This document shows positions 25,191-34,312 of a DNA stretch of 64,000 bases, piece by piece (position 1 is the first letter of the stretch; every line of letters begins with the position of its first letter). The position numbers and the translations under genes were made by a program. The notes under the pieces are model-generated. The model made no database searches and was not told the DNA's origin. It saw only the letters and a program-made list of their open reading frames with translations. This stretch comes from QAND01 sp003150225 (GTDB taxonomy: Bacteria > Bacillota > Clostridia > Christensenellales > QAND01), in the NCBI RefSeq assembly GCF_044357945.1, contig NZ_CP076563.1, positions 1,364,001-1,428,000 on the forward strand, in the 5' to 3' direction.

Positions 25191-26191
25191 CGTTCATCGA
25201 TCGCTCCAATGGTCAGGTTTTCCAGCGTTTCAGCGTCAATGCGGTCAACCGTTTTTACAATGAGGGACGATTTATTTGGAATCGTCTCATAGAATCGATT
25301 GGTGGTGCCGTCATAACTCATGACGGTATTGGACTCGGATAGAATGACCTGTGCGTCCAGATCTGACTGGATATTATAGGATACGGGATTCGCCATGATC
25401 GCACCATTGATCATAAAAATCGTCCAAACATCGCCGTTTTTAGAAACATAGTACGTTTGATAGGTGGGGTGTTTGGTGGATGACCCCTGGGAAATCTCCG
25501 TTGCCTCGGAGTAATCTCCGGTCATGGAATACTCCGTTGTTATGGGGTATTCATCCAACCCGCGCTCCGCAAGGGTATCACAGGTTTCGGCCTCTGTAGT
25601 GACCGTTGTGGAATCGTTTGCATCTATTTTGGATAGAATGGTTGCATTGTCTTCAAAATAGGAATCGGCGTCAGGGGGTGTAACCTCAAATGTGCCCGAT
25701 GCTTGCGGCAGATCTCCATGGTCATTGGAAGGATCCTGTCCTTGATGGGGCAAGGCTTCCCGCTCCTTTAGACCCATTGAGACCAGCAAAGTTTCTACAA
25801 AGGGGATATCCACCACATCAAAATATACCAGCGCTGCCGTTGTGCCACCGGCCAAAATACCGAAAAGAAGAACGATCAGCAGCAATTTTAAGAAGAACCG
25901 GCGGACTTTCTGTCCGCGCGACATGGCAGCCCTTTTCTCCCGCTTTTTTTCCTGCTTAATCCGCTTGTTCTCCCGCTTGATCTGCGCCTTTTTTTCTTTT
26001 TTAGACGGCAGCTGCCCGCCAGCGCTTTTCTTGCTGATGGATTCCGTATTTTGTCCCTGTGCAGCAGCGCTGCGTTTTGCTTCTGGTTTTTCGTTCTGCT
26101 CTTGGCTTGTAACGGCATTTGGATTGCATTTTGGGCATAATCCGGTGGCTTCATCAAGCCTTGTTCCGCATTCTTTACAGAACTTTGCCAT
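25187..26191 (-). CDS. Zinc-ribbon membrane protein
   Basis: 334 aa. N-terminal zinc ribbon CKECG ... CPKCN (residues 5-23), a Ser/Ala/Gln-rich linker, a Lys/Arg-rich cytosolic stretch, one transmembrane helix near residue 100, then an extracytoplasmic domain rich in Thr/Ser with repeats of short beta strands. The AAGGAGG site is 9 bases from ATG 26191. Coupled by ATGA to the SGNH-vWA gene, so the two probably act together at the envelope. Function unknown. Confidence 0.75.
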   Translation of the reverse strand: MAKFCKECGTRLDEATGLCPKCNPNAVTSQEQNEKPEAKRSAAAQGQNTESISKKSAGGQLPSKKEKKAQIKRENKRIKQEKKREKRAAMSRGQKVRRFFLKLLLIVLLFGILAGGTTAALVYFDVVDIPFVETLLVSMGLKEREALPHQGQDPSNDHGDLPQASGTFEVTPPDADSYFEDNATILSKIDANDSTTVTTEAETCDTLAERGLDEYPITTEYSMTGDYSEATEISQGSSTKHPTYQTYYVSKNGDVWTIFMINGAIMANPVSYNIQSDLDAQVILSESNTVMSYDGTTNRFYETIPNKSSLIVKTVDRIDAETLENLTIGAIDER

Positions 26192-26210
26192 GTGCGTATC
26201 CTCCTTAATC

Positions 26211-26522
26211 CAACTATTTGATCAAAAGCGGGGAAGAGGGGCTGTGTCTCCGCTGCTTTTGATGGAATCGTATGCGTGCCTGCTTTGGGCGCCCAAGCGG
26301 CTTTTTATAACAGACGGGAAAACCTAAGGACAAGGCTGTATAGGGCGTCTGTGTACCCTTGTATTATAATGATGAAACAGAGAAAAACAACTCATAATGC
26401 GGATTGGAAAAAGCCTTTTTCGCCTGGATCATGGCTGGAACGTCCCTTTGCGGAAGCGGATCCGCCAATCCGGTCTTTTGCGTATATATGCCAGCCTTGG
26501 CGTATCCTATTGAAAGCAAAAG
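26211..26522. other. Intergenic region, no supported gene
   Basis: About 310 bases upstream of the zinc-ribbon gene. It contains a TATTATAAT-like sequence near 26359-26367 on the plus strand and a short open frame from 26276 with no ribosome site or recognisable product. I see no RNA gene here. Confidence 0.4.
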
Positions 26523-26561
26523 AAAAAAGCCCCTAAACCCGCATGGTTAGGGACTTTTTTG
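26523..26561 (-). terminator. Terminator of the ABC exporter operon
   Basis: Inverted repeat CCCTAA.CC / GG.TTAGGG flanked by A6 and T6, just beyond the stop at 26564. Confidence 0.8.
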
Positions 26562-26563
26562 TC

Positions 26564-28396
26564 TCATTTAAAAGTGGATGCGGCCTGTTCGCTGTTAAAC
26601 TGGTTGGTATAAAGCCGGTAGTAGTAGCCTCGCTTTTCCATGAGCGCCTCGTGGCTGCCCCGCTCCACAATCTCCCCATGGCGGAGCACCAGGATGATGT
26701 CGCTGTTGCGGATGGTGGAGAGCCGGTGAGCGATGATGAAGCTGGTGCGGCTGACCAAACTGGCGGCGATAGCGCTTTGGATCAGCTGCTCCGTTTCGGT
26801 GTCCACAGAGCTCGTGGCCTCATCCAGGACAAACAGGCTGGGATCATTTAAAAGGGCTCGGGCAAAGGAGATGAGCTGTTTTTCCCCGGTGGATAGACGG
26901 CTGCCGCCCTCCCCCACTTGGGTATCGTAGCCATCCCGCATGCGTTCGATGAAGGTGTCGGCATGGACGACCTTGGCGGCACGCTCCACCTGCTCCTGGG
27001 TGGCCTCCATGTTGCCGTATCGGATGTTGTCCCGGATGGTGCCCGAAAACAGATGAGGCTGCTGGAGCACGTACCCCAGATTGCTTTGAAGCCAGATCTG
27101 GGTGTGGTCCTGGATATTTTCCCCGTCGATGAGGATCTCTCCCTCGGTGGCCTCGTAGAACCGGCATAATAGGTTGACGATGGTGGATTTACCGGCGCCT
27201 GTCTCCCCTACCAAGGCTACGGTTTGGCCTGGTTCCACCGTGAGGTTGAAGTGTTCCAGCACCCGGGTGCCGTTGCTGTATTGGAATCCCACATCCCGGA
27301 ACTCCACCCGGCCCCGAATGGGGGCCCAGTTTTCCTTGCTAGGGGCAAAGAAGGTGCCCTCCCGCTCCCGAGCGGCAGCGTTGTCCTTTATCTCGGGTTC
27401 GGTATCCACCAGATCCAGTACCCGCTCCGCCGCGGCCTGGGCCGACTGCATCTCGGCAAAGATACGGGCCAGCTGCTGAAGAGGCTGGAAGAACTGGTTG
27501 GTGAAGGAGATGAAGGCCGACAGGGTGCCAAACCACATGACACCGCTGGTAACCAGATATCCGCCCTGCCAGAGTACCAGGCCCAGGCCTACGGCGCTGA
27601 GCATCAGGATACAGGGCATGTAGATGCCGTTTAAGGTGGCGGCTTTGATGGATGCCGCCCGCATCTGGCCGGTGATGGCGGAAAACTCATCCAGGTTGGC
27701 CTTTTCCCGCACCAGCGTTTTGGTGGTTTTTGCTCCCATGATGCCCTCGTTAAAGCTACTGGTGATCATGGAATTGGTCCGGCGGACGATCCGCTGCTGC
27801 CGGAAGATGCGTTTTTGAAAGAAGGAAGTGGCCAGCATGAGGAAGGGAACCACCGCCAGCACGCATAGGGCTACGGTAACGTTCAGGTAGAGCATGGCGC
27901 CCACAGCCCCCAGGATCACCGCCACGGCCCAGAGGATATCCACCAGGCTCCAGGCCAGGGTTTCGGACAGGCGGTGGACGTCGCTGGTGAGCCGAGCCAG
28001 GAGATAGCCCACCGGAGTCCGGTCGTAATAGGAAAAGGATAGTTCCTGAAGCCGGGAGAAGGCCTTCCGCCGGATGTCCCGGCTCACCAGCACCTCCAGC
28101 CGGCCGGCGTTCCGCACAAAGATATAGGTAACGATGGCCTGAAAGGCGGCCACACATACCGCGCCCAGAGCAAAAAGCCCCAGGCCGTTGATGCTGTTTT
28201 GCTGGACGAAGGTATCGATGGCGTATCGAGTCAGAAGGGGGAAGGCTACCTCGCCGATGGCGATGCAGATGTTGGCGATGATGACGCCCCAGAGGTTTCG
28301 CTTGTAGACAAAGAGGTATTTACACAGCCTCCGCCAGATGGAGAGGTTGATGCGCTTGGTGTATTCCTGTTCCTGAATTCCGTAGGCTTGATTCAA
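26564..28396 (-). CDS. ABC exporter half-transporter, catalytically competent subunit
   Basis: 610 aa from TTG 28396 (GGAGG 9 bases upstream; the TTGA overlaps the upstream stop). Six-helix membrane domain, then an ATPase domain: Walker A GETGAGKST, signature LSTGEKQ, Walker B LFVLDEATSS with the catalytic Glu, and H-loop IAHRLSTI. Together with the next gene it forms a heterodimer of the LmrCD/BmrCD type, exporting drugs or lipids. Confidence 0.92.
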   Translation of the reverse strand: MNQAYGIQEQEYTKRINLSIWRRLCKYLFVYKRNLWGVIIANICIAIGEVAFPLLTRYAIDTFVQQNSINGLGLFALGAVCVAAFQAIVTYIFVRNAGRLEVLVSRDIRRKAFSRLQELSFSYYDRTPVGYLLARLTSDVHRLSETLAWSLVDILWAVAVILGAVGAMLYLNVTVALCVLAVVPFLMLATSFFQKRIFRQQRIVRRTNSMITSSFNEGIMGAKTTKTLVREKANLDEFSAITGQMRAASIKAATLNGIYMPCILMLSAVGLGLVLWQGGYLVTSGVMWFGTLSAFISFTNQFFQPLQQLARIFAEMQSAQAAAERVLDLVDTEPEIKDNAAAREREGTFFAPSKENWAPIRGRVEFRDVGFQYSNGTRVLEHFNLTVEPGQTVALVGETGAGKSTIVNLLCRFYEATEGEILIDGENIQDHTQIWLQSNLGYVLQQPHLFSGTIRDNIRYGNMEATQEQVERAAKVVHADTFIERMRDGYDTQVGEGGSRLSTGEKQLISFARALLNDPSLFVLDEATSSVDTETEQLIQSAIAASLVSRTSFIIAHRLSTIRNSDIILVLRHGEIVERGSHEALMEKRGYYYRLYTNQFNSEQAASTFK

Positions 28397-30213
28397 TTCT
28401 GCGCACCTCCCATGCTGGCTTCTGTTTCCAGTTTTCCGTAGATGTCCCATACCGCCTTGTAGGGCCCCTCCTCCTGAAGCAGCTCCTGGTGCGTGCCCTC
28501 CTGGACGATACGGCCTTCCTCCATCACCAGGATCTTATCCAGCTCAAAGAGAGTGGTTACCCGGTGAGAGATGATGAAGGTGGTACGGTCCCGTTTGTTT
28601 TCATCAAGCGCTTTGCGGATGGCGGCGTCGGTCTCGGTATCCAGGGCCGAGAGGGAATCGTCAAAGATCATGATGGGAGCGTCCTGGAGGAGCATTCGGG
28701 CGATGGCCACCCGCTGCTGCTGTCCGCCCGACAGGGTTACGCCCCGCTCCCCTACCAGGGTTTCAAAGCCGCCGTCAAATTCCCGGGCCAGGGAATCGAT
28801 CTGGGCGATCTTAGCCACCTTCATGACCTCCTCCCGCTCCTTATCCGGATCGGTGATACGGATGTTCTCCATAATGGAGCGGGAATAGAGAAAGGGCTCC
28901 TGCAGCACGATGCCTACATTCTTCCTCAGCCACTTTCTTTGCATGGTGCGGATGTCGATGCCATCGATGTAGATGGCGCCCTCCGTGGGGTCGTACAGCC
29001 GCTGCATGAGCTGTACCAGAGAGCTCTTGCCGGAGCCGGTAGCTCCCAGAATGCCGATGGTCTGGCCCGCCTTTACCGAGAAGGATACGTTCTTTAGTAC
29101 CTGGCGCTCCTCGTCGTCATAGGAAAGGCTCACATGCTCAAACCGCACGTCCCCCCGGATGGTGGGGGTCAGCGCGCCGGGAGCGTCCTCCTCCACGGGC
29201 TCGTGGAGCACCTCGCTGATACGGGTCAGGGAGACGAAAGTTTTGCCCAGATCGGACAACAGCCGGCCTAACTGCCTTACCGGCCAGAGAAGGGTGGTGA
29301 TATACCCGGAAAAACTGATGAGCATGCCCACGGTGATGGCCCCGGTATAGGCGAAATAACACCCCGCCACGGTGGTGATGGCGATCTGCAGATAGATGAG
29401 GAAATCCGTAACCCCCCAAAACGTGGACAGGTTTAGCATCATCCGGTAGCTGTTGTCCACAAACTCCCCGGACGCTCCGTCAAACTTCTCCATCTCCTGC
29501 TTTTCCTGGCCGAAAGCCCGAACCACCCGAACTCCGGTGAGGTTTTCCTGCATCACCGTGGACAGCCGGCCCTCGGCCTCATCCACCGCTTTGAAGGTTT
29601 TGCGGACCACCTTGTAGAACCAGAGGGAAAATCCAAAGAGGGGCAGCACCACGATGAGGGAGATCAAGGTCATGGGTACGTTCATGCCCAGCATCAAGAA
29701 CAGGGCAAACCCCAGGGTGCAGACGGTGCGGGTCAACTCCACCAGCTGTACCGCCATAAACCGGCGTACGGTCTCCACATCGGAGCTGCACCGCTGCAAT
29801 AGATCGCCGGTATTGGCGTTGACGTGGGTGGCGTAGGGCATATGGGACAACCGGTCGTAGAGCCGGTCCCGGAGCTTTTTGATGCTGGTTTCACTGGCGG
29901 AGCTGGCCAGCCGGGCCCGCAAAAAGGAAAAGACGCTGTTGACCAGGTAGATCAGCAGCATAAGTACGCCGCAGAGCCACAGGTTGCTTAGAAATGTGGA
30001 CCGGCCCCCTAGGAGATCATAGATTCCCTGCAGGTAGCCTGGCAGGGGAAAGGCCTCGCCCCCGATGACGGCATCCACCGTAAAACGGATTACCTGCTGG
30101 GGTAAAAGCCCTACCAGGGAAGTGACCGCCACCGCCACCATGGCCAAGATGAATTTCAGCTTCTGTCCCTTTAAAAGCTGAAAAAAGAGCCTCAGTTTGC
30201 TTTCCTGTTCCAT
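28393..30213 (-). CDS. ABC exporter half-transporter, degenerate-site subunit
   Basis: 606 aa from ATG 30213 (GAGGTGCGCA upstream). Membrane domain plus ATPase with Walker A GATGSGKSS, canonical signature LSGGQQQ and H-loop ISHRVTTL. Walker B is IMIFDDSLSALD: the catalytic Glu is replaced by Asp, as in the degenerate half of heterodimeric exporters. Transcribed first and overlaps its partner by 4 bases. Confidence 0.92.
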   Translation of the reverse strand: MEQESKLRLFFQLLKGQKLKFILAMVAVAVTSLVGLLPQQVIRFTVDAVIGGEAFPLPGYLQGIYDLLGGRSTFLSNLWLCGVLMLLIYLVNSVFSFLRARLASSASETSIKKLRDRLYDRLSHMPYATHVNANTGDLLQRCSSDVETVRRFMAVQLVELTRTVCTLGFALFLMLGMNVPMTLISLIVVLPLFGFSLWFYKVVRKTFKAVDEAEGRLSTVMQENLTGVRVVRAFGQEKQEMEKFDGASGEFVDNSYRMMLNLSTFWGVTDFLIYLQIAITTVAGCYFAYTGAITVGMLISFSGYITTLLWPVRQLGRLLSDLGKTFVSLTRISEVLHEPVEEDAPGALTPTIRGDVRFEHVSLSYDDEERQVLKNVSFSVKAGQTIGILGATGSGKSSLVQLMQRLYDPTEGAIYIDGIDIRTMQRKWLRKNVGIVLQEPFLYSRSIMENIRITDPDKEREEVMKVAKIAQIDSLAREFDGGFETLVGERGVTLSGGQQQRVAIARMLLQDAPIMIFDDSLSALDTETDAAIRKALDENKRDRTTFIISHRVTTLFELDKILVMEEGRIVQEGTHQELLQEEGPYKAVWDIYGKLETEASMGGAQN

Positions 30214-30346
30214 TGCGCACCTCGCTTCAAAATCCGCGGGTTTTCCGCACACGCCAAGAAAGACGGGGCCCATAGGGCGCCGCAGACGATGCAAAAACGA
30301 TTTGGATAAACCGCAGTGAATCCATTATAACAGGGCAGGAAAAGTT

Positions 30347-31231
30347 TTACAACGCCGTGGACGAGCTCGATGGCAGCAAGCCGTTGAGTTTTTGGAAGAT
30401 CCGCAGGGCGTTGTCATGGAACACCTCCTGATGATGGGCTTCCGGAACGATGGCCTGCATCAGCCGCAGGTAGCTTCCCATGTCGGCCAGGGGCCAGTCG
30501 GTGCCGTACAGAAGCTTTTCATAGCTGTCCAAATAGGCCATCCAGGTTCGCAGGTGCTGCACATAGCCGCCATAGCGGGCAAAAAAGGCGTCGGGTTCGA
30601 TGTCGCCAACCGCCATGCCCGATAGATCGATGGCCACATTGGGGTTCTTCTTGGCCACCTCGGTGGCTTCCACGATAAAGGGGTTGCCATAATGGGCCAT
30701 AACGAATTGTACCCGTGGGAAGTTCACCGCCACGGCGTCCACCGTTAGGGGATGGGAGTATTTTAAAAGGGCGGTTGGATTGGCGGTGTCCCCGGTATGG
30801 ATGACCACCGGCACGTGAAACTGCTCCGCCAGCTCATAGAAGGGATAATAGATGGGATCATCCACGTAGAAATATTGATAGCCCGCATAGATTTTAAGTC
30901 CAACGCAATGGGGCGTGGACAGGGCTCTTGCAAAAGCCTCCTGGGTGGCCTTGCGGTTGGCGTCGCACAGGCCGTGTGGGTTGATCCCTGCGCAGTAGGC
31001 GGTGTTGGGCAAAAAGTTGTATTGGGCAAGATCCAGCGGCGCGTCCATGTGGGGCAGAAGGGGCGGGATCACCCGGGGCGGGTTCTCCTGATACTGGGGG
31101 CGTCCGCTGCCCATGGCGATGGCCATGACCACGTTATTCTCCTCCATCATCCGTTTTACCTGCTGGCGCATGGGGCCGTTTTCCGCGTTGAAATTCTCAA
31201 AAAAATGAAGGTGAACGTCGATGATCTCCAT
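30347..31231 (-). CDS. Amidohydrolase (Amidohydro_2, metal-dependent TIM barrel)
   Basis: 294 aa from ATG 31231 (AGGGGGG 6 bases upstream). Metal ligands visible: HLH in IIDVHLHFF, His in PVVIHTGD, His in FVMAHYGNP and Asp in LYGTDWPL. This is the layout of decarboxylase-type amidohydrolases such as ACMSD relatives. Substrate unknown. Divergent from the sugar kinase with about 140 bases between. Confidence 0.85.
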   Translation of the reverse strand: MEIIDVHLHFFENFNAENGPMRQQVKRMMEENNVVMAIAMGSGRPQYQENPPRVIPPLLPHMDAPLDLAQYNFLPNTAYCAGINPHGLCDANRKATQEAFARALSTPHCVGLKIYAGYQYFYVDDPIYYPFYELAEQFHVPVVIHTGDTANPTALLKYSHPLTVDAVAVNFPRVQFVMAHYGNPFIVEATEVAKKNPNVAIDLSGMAVGDIEPDAFFARYGGYVQHLRTWMAYLDSYEKLLYGTDWPLADMGSYLRLMQAIVPEAHHQEVFHDNALRIFQKLNGLLPSSSSTAL

Positions 31232-31371
31232 GAAAATCCCCCCTAAAATCGGATAAAATCTATCATAACACAACTAATATTGAAAGAAAAGAAGCCCCGG
31301 TGCTTCCCCTAAGGTTCGGAAAATATGTTAAAATAACAGAACAAACAGGCAATTGGAAACGAGGGATCGGG

Positions 31372-32310
31372 ATGGTCACAGCGGTATGCTTAAACCCCAG
31401 CATCGATAAAACCCTGGAGATCGACGGCTTTACCTATGGCGGTATGAACCGGGTTCGGGACGTCCGGGAGGACGGCGGCGGCAAGGGCATCAACGTGGCA
31501 GTGGTGGCTTCCACCCTGGGGGCGGAAGCGGCCTGCATCGGCTTCGCCGGTCACGATGGCTTTGCCGTGGTGCGGGAGAAGATGGACCGGGGCAGCGTTA
31601 AGTCGGAGTTTGTCAATATTGGCGGCACGGTGCGGATCAACCTTAAGGTGCTGGACAGGGAACAGGGCGTTACCACCGAGATCAACGAGCGGGGGCCGGT
31701 GGTGCCGGATTCCGCCCATGTGGTGATGAGCAACCTGGTGAAGAAATACGCGGAAAAGAGCACCACCATGGTGTTTACCGGCAGCTTGCCTCCGGGATGC
31801 AATCCGGATTATTACCGGCGGCTTATGGGCAAGGCACGGCAGGCTAATCCACAGGTGAAGTGTATGGTGGACGCCGAGGGAGAGCGGCTGGAGCAGGCCA
31901 TCCAGGAGCGGCCCTACCTCATCAAGCCCAACCGGTTCGAGCTGGAAACCATCCTGGGCCGGGAGGTGACGGACCTTTCCGATGTAAAAACGGCGGCCCT
32001 GGATCTATGCCGCCGCGGCGTGGGCATCGTCATGGTCTCCCTGGGGGACCGAGGAGCATTTATTGCCGATGGCCAAACCTGTTTGGGGGCTCCCGCCATC
32101 CGAGTGCGGGTGAACAGCACCGTAGGCGCGGGGGATTCCATGGTGGGAGCTTTTGCGGTGGCGGATGCTGCTGGCATGGATCTGGAATACTGTTTCCGCT
32201 ACGCCGTAGCGGGCGCGTCGGCGGCCATCATGACGCCGGGCACCCAATTGGTGCGAAAAGAGGATTTCGACATGCTGCTTAAAATGGTGGAAATTTTTCG
32301 GATAGATTAG
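31372..32310 (+). CDS. PfkB-family sugar-phosphate kinase (1-phosphofructokinase-like)
   Basis: 312 aa from ATG 31372 (GAGGGATCGGG upstream). LNPSIDKT at the N-terminus and GGKGINVA near residue 38 are the hallmark of the FruK/LacC hexose-phosphate kinase subgroup. The catalytic motif VGAGDSMVGAF (anion hole and base Asp) lies near residue 250. It would phosphorylate fructose-1-phosphate or tagatose-6-phosphate. No PTS gene adjoins it here. Confidence 0.88.
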   Translation: MVTAVCLNPSIDKTLEIDGFTYGGMNRVRDVREDGGGKGINVAVVASTLGAEAACIGFAGHDGFAVVREKMDRGSVKSEFVNIGGTVRINLKVLDREQGVTTEINERGPVVPDSAHVVMSNLVKKYAEKSTTMVFTGSLPPGCNPDYYRRLMGKARQANPQVKCMVDAEGERLEQAIQERPYLIKPNRFELETILGREVTDLSDVKTAALDLCRRGVGIVMVSLGDRGAFIADGQTCLGAPAIRVRVNSTVGAGDSMVGAFAVADAAGMDLEYCFRYAVAGASAAIMTPGTQLVRKEDFDMLLKMVEIFRID

Positions 32311-32397
32311 GATAAAGGAAAAGCCCCCAACGGGGGTGCAACAATGGCCGCAAATAAAGTGATCGGCGGCGCTTGCGTTGAAATAGCGTTGAAATAG
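32311..32397. other. Host/prophage B junction region
   Basis: Contains a GCCCCC-AAC-GGGGG hairpin right after the kinase stop. It lacks a T tract (it continues GTGCAACAATGG), as if a host terminator had been cut by integration. It also holds two tandem copies of GCGTTGAAATA ending near 32396, possible integrase arm sites. The attL core should lie here but cannot be fixed because attR is outside the window. Confidence 0.4.
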
Positions 32398-33387
32398 CTA
32401 TAATTTATTGACGGATTCCACCTTTTTGTCGGTTCGGATATGGGTATATCCCAGGGTGGTTTGATACTTCTTATGGCCCATAATCGACTGAATAATTGCC
32501 GGAGCTATTTCTGCCTCTGCTGATCTTGTGGCAAAGGTATGGCGGCAAAACCGTGGCGGCAAATAACGGATGCCAATGCGAGACAAAAAAGCGTGGTAAC
32601 GCTCGTAAAACAGCTTTGAACCGCACGAGACCAGGAGCTGGAACGAAGCGGAGCAAGCGATCTGTCTTTGAATAACCGGGAGAAGCCGATCAGCCAGTGG
32701 GATGGTGCGGTTCCGGCCTTCTTCCGTTTTGATGCCTCCGATCATGTACTGCTCTTTCAAGTGGATATCGCTTTTTTTAATTTGCCGCAGCTCACCGGGG
32801 CGCAAACCACAATAGGCCATTATAATGATCCACCTAGCCTCCTCATCGGTGCGGACATAATCCCATACAACAGTCAGCTCCTCATCTGTGAACGCATCTT
32901 CCAGCGGCTTGGCGGCGGCAGGAAGTACCACAAAAGAAAGATAGTTTTTTGCAACAATATCATTTACAAGGGCATAGTGATAGATATGCCCCAGAACGTT
33001 CTTGGCCGCTTTCTTGGTATGATATCCTCCTGGGACTGCATCGATGGCTCGTTGTAGGTCGGCGGTTCTTTGATCTGCTATTCTGACTAAGTGAAGCTGG
33101 CCTAACCGTTCCCATGCCCGTTTATATTCTTGAAGCTTTCCGGGGCTAAGATCAAGGCCAGGGAGAACCACGTCCCACACATCAGCAAAGGTCATGGCGG
33201 CGTATTCGTTTTGAGTGCCGTTGGCGTTCAATGAGACAAGAGCAGCAAGCGCTTCTTTTTTAGTGCGGCATATTTTAGACCGGGTTTTCCTTTGGCCAGT
33301 GGCGGTATAATACAACGTCACAACGGCCCTCCATTTATTGCCTTCTTTATAAACAGAACCTTGCCCGTTTCCTCTCATTTTTGGCAT
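32398..33387 (-). CDS. int: Tyrosine integrase of prophage B
   Basis: 329 aa from ATG 33387 (GGAGG 8 bases upstream). N-terminal arm-binding region (GQGSVYKEGNKWRAVVTLYY), SAM-like core domain, then the catalytic domain: Arg in YCGLRPGELRQI, RHTFATR (His and Arg), GHKKYQTT and Tyr in LGYTHI. Located at the phage edge, reading outward. Confidence 0.93.
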   Translation of the reverse strand: MPKMRGNGQGSVYKEGNKWRAVVTLYYTATGQRKTRSKICRTKKEALAALVSLNANGTQNEYAAMTFADVWDVVLPGLDLSPGKLQEYKRAWERLGQLHLVRIADQRTADLQRAIDAVPGGYHTKKAAKNVLGHIYHYALVNDIVAKNYLSFVVLPAAAKPLEDAFTDEELTVVWDYVRTDEEARWIIIMAYCGLRPGELRQIKKSDIHLKEQYMIGGIKTEEGRNRTIPLADRLLPVIQRQIACSASFQLLVSCGSKLFYERYHAFLSRIGIRYLPPRFCRHTFATRSAEAEIAPAIIQSIMGHKKYQTTLGYTHIRTDKKVESVNKL

Positions 33388-33617
33388 GATAGCACCTCCT
33401 CCCTTGGAGTAGGCACCATATCAATAGAAATCTCCACGGCGTATTGTGGGCTTAATTTGGCCTGGATACGGGCAAGGATACAAGAGACTATCTGCATGGA
33501 TAGCCCCAGGCGTAGGGCGATCAATAGGGTTGTCCCTCTAACGGTGTAGAGGCTGAAGTTTGGCTCGGGAAGCAAGGGGGTCCATTCAATCAATACATCT
33601 TCAATTTTCGTCTTCAT
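33375..33617 (-). CDS. Hypothetical protein upstream of integrase
   Basis: 80 aa. Beta-type N-terminal half (FSLYTVRGTTLLIALRLGL), Gln/Ala helix, then acidic end. AGGGG lies about 10 bases before the ATG, and the stop overlaps the integrase start by 13 bases, so coupling is likely. No family recognised; a directionality or accessory role for integration is possible. Confidence 0.55.
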   Translation of the reverse strand: MKTKIEDVLIEWTPLLPEPNFSLYTVRGTTLLIALRLGLSMQIVSCILARIQAKLSPQYAVEISIDMVPTPREEVLSCQK

Positions 33618-33645
33618 TCCATCTTTCCCCTAATTACGCAAACAA

Positions 33646-33668
33646 ATGTTCGTGTTTTGTGCGAACAT
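33646..33668. repeat. Inverted repeat ATGTTCG...CGAACAT
   Basis: 7-bp arms separated by 9 bases, just upstream of the 80-aa gene. The left part lies in a 21-base segment (33638-33658) that also occurs at 15952-15972 in prophage A with one mismatch, so it may be a regulator or integrase binding site. Confidence 0.5.
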
Positions 33669-33755
33669 CATAGCATGAAAGGAGAAAGAAAAAAAGAGGG
33701 TTTTGGAAATTTCTTTGTCTAAATTTTGTCAATCAATATGTTGTCAGTGAAAAAC

Positions 33756-33783
33756 AAGACTCCCATTATAATACGGGAGTCTT
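33756..33783 (-). terminator. Terminator of the toxin-antitoxin-like operon
   Basis: 9-bp stem AAGACTCCC / GGGAGTCTT with a T-rich tail on the minus strand, 45 bases beyond the operon's last stop. Confidence 0.8.
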
Positions 33784-33827
33784 AGTAGTATTAACTTTTA
33801 TATTCATTACATGATCTTTTATGCAAC

Positions 33828-34310
33828 TTATGCTTTAGTTACTCGACCAGATCTCTGACCAATAAATTCCTCAGGCGTATCAAGCCCCGATCCGCCGTGT
33901 ACGGAAGTGATTTGTTTAATTAGGCGAGCGTGTTCTTTAGAAATAGGGTCTAAGTGGGGAGCAAACGCTTTCATTACTTGTTCAAAGTACTGTGCATAAT
34001 CTCCCTCAAGTTGTTCTTTTATAAATGTATAATCATTTTTCCCTTTATGGCGCAACTGAACCATAGAAGACACATAAATGTGGCTTTTTGCGGAGTCATC
34101 GTGAGCTGCGTCGTTTTTCCCATCATCAGCATGGACTTCACGGACAATTTTTAGTCCTGCCCCATTTTCCACAAAAGTTAGGGCAACATAATCATATATG
34201 CTTACTACGATTTCGTCAGATATTAAATACTTCATGATCTTCCAATAATCGTAACTAATGTGTTCAAGAAAAACCGGTCCAAACTCAGGAGCATTGTTTA
34301 GATTACTCAT
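33828..34310 (-). CDS. Third component of HigBA-like operon, unknown
   Basis: 160 aa from ATG 34310. N-terminal part has aromatic-rich strands (FLEHISYDYWKIMKYLIS ... SIYDYVALTFVENGAG). A hydrophilic Asp/His segment and a helical C-terminal half (YAQYFEQVMKAFAPHLDPI) follow, with a basic tail. Not recognised. It sits 2 bases after the antitoxin-like gene and ends the operon. AT-rich relative to the replication genes. Could be a chaperone-type partner, an effector, or an unrelated passenger. Confidence 0.6.
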   Translation of the reverse strand: MSNLNNAPEFGPVFLEHISYDYWKIMKYLISDEIVVSIYDYVALTFVENGAGLKIVREVHADDGKNDAAHDDSAKSHIYVSSMVQLRHKGKNDYTFIKEQLEGDYAQYFEQVMKAFAPHLDPISKEHARLIKQITSVHGGSGLDTPEEFIGQRSGRVTKA

Positions 34311-34312
34311 GA

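Noticed and set aside
26276..26536. Short plus-strand frame between zinc-ribbon and ABC genes
   Set aside because: No ribosome site at the start codons and it ends inside the terminator hairpin.
33646..33668. SOS (LexA) box
   Set aside because: The Gram-positive SOS box is CGAAC-N4-GTTCG; here the arms are in the opposite order with a 9-base spacer.
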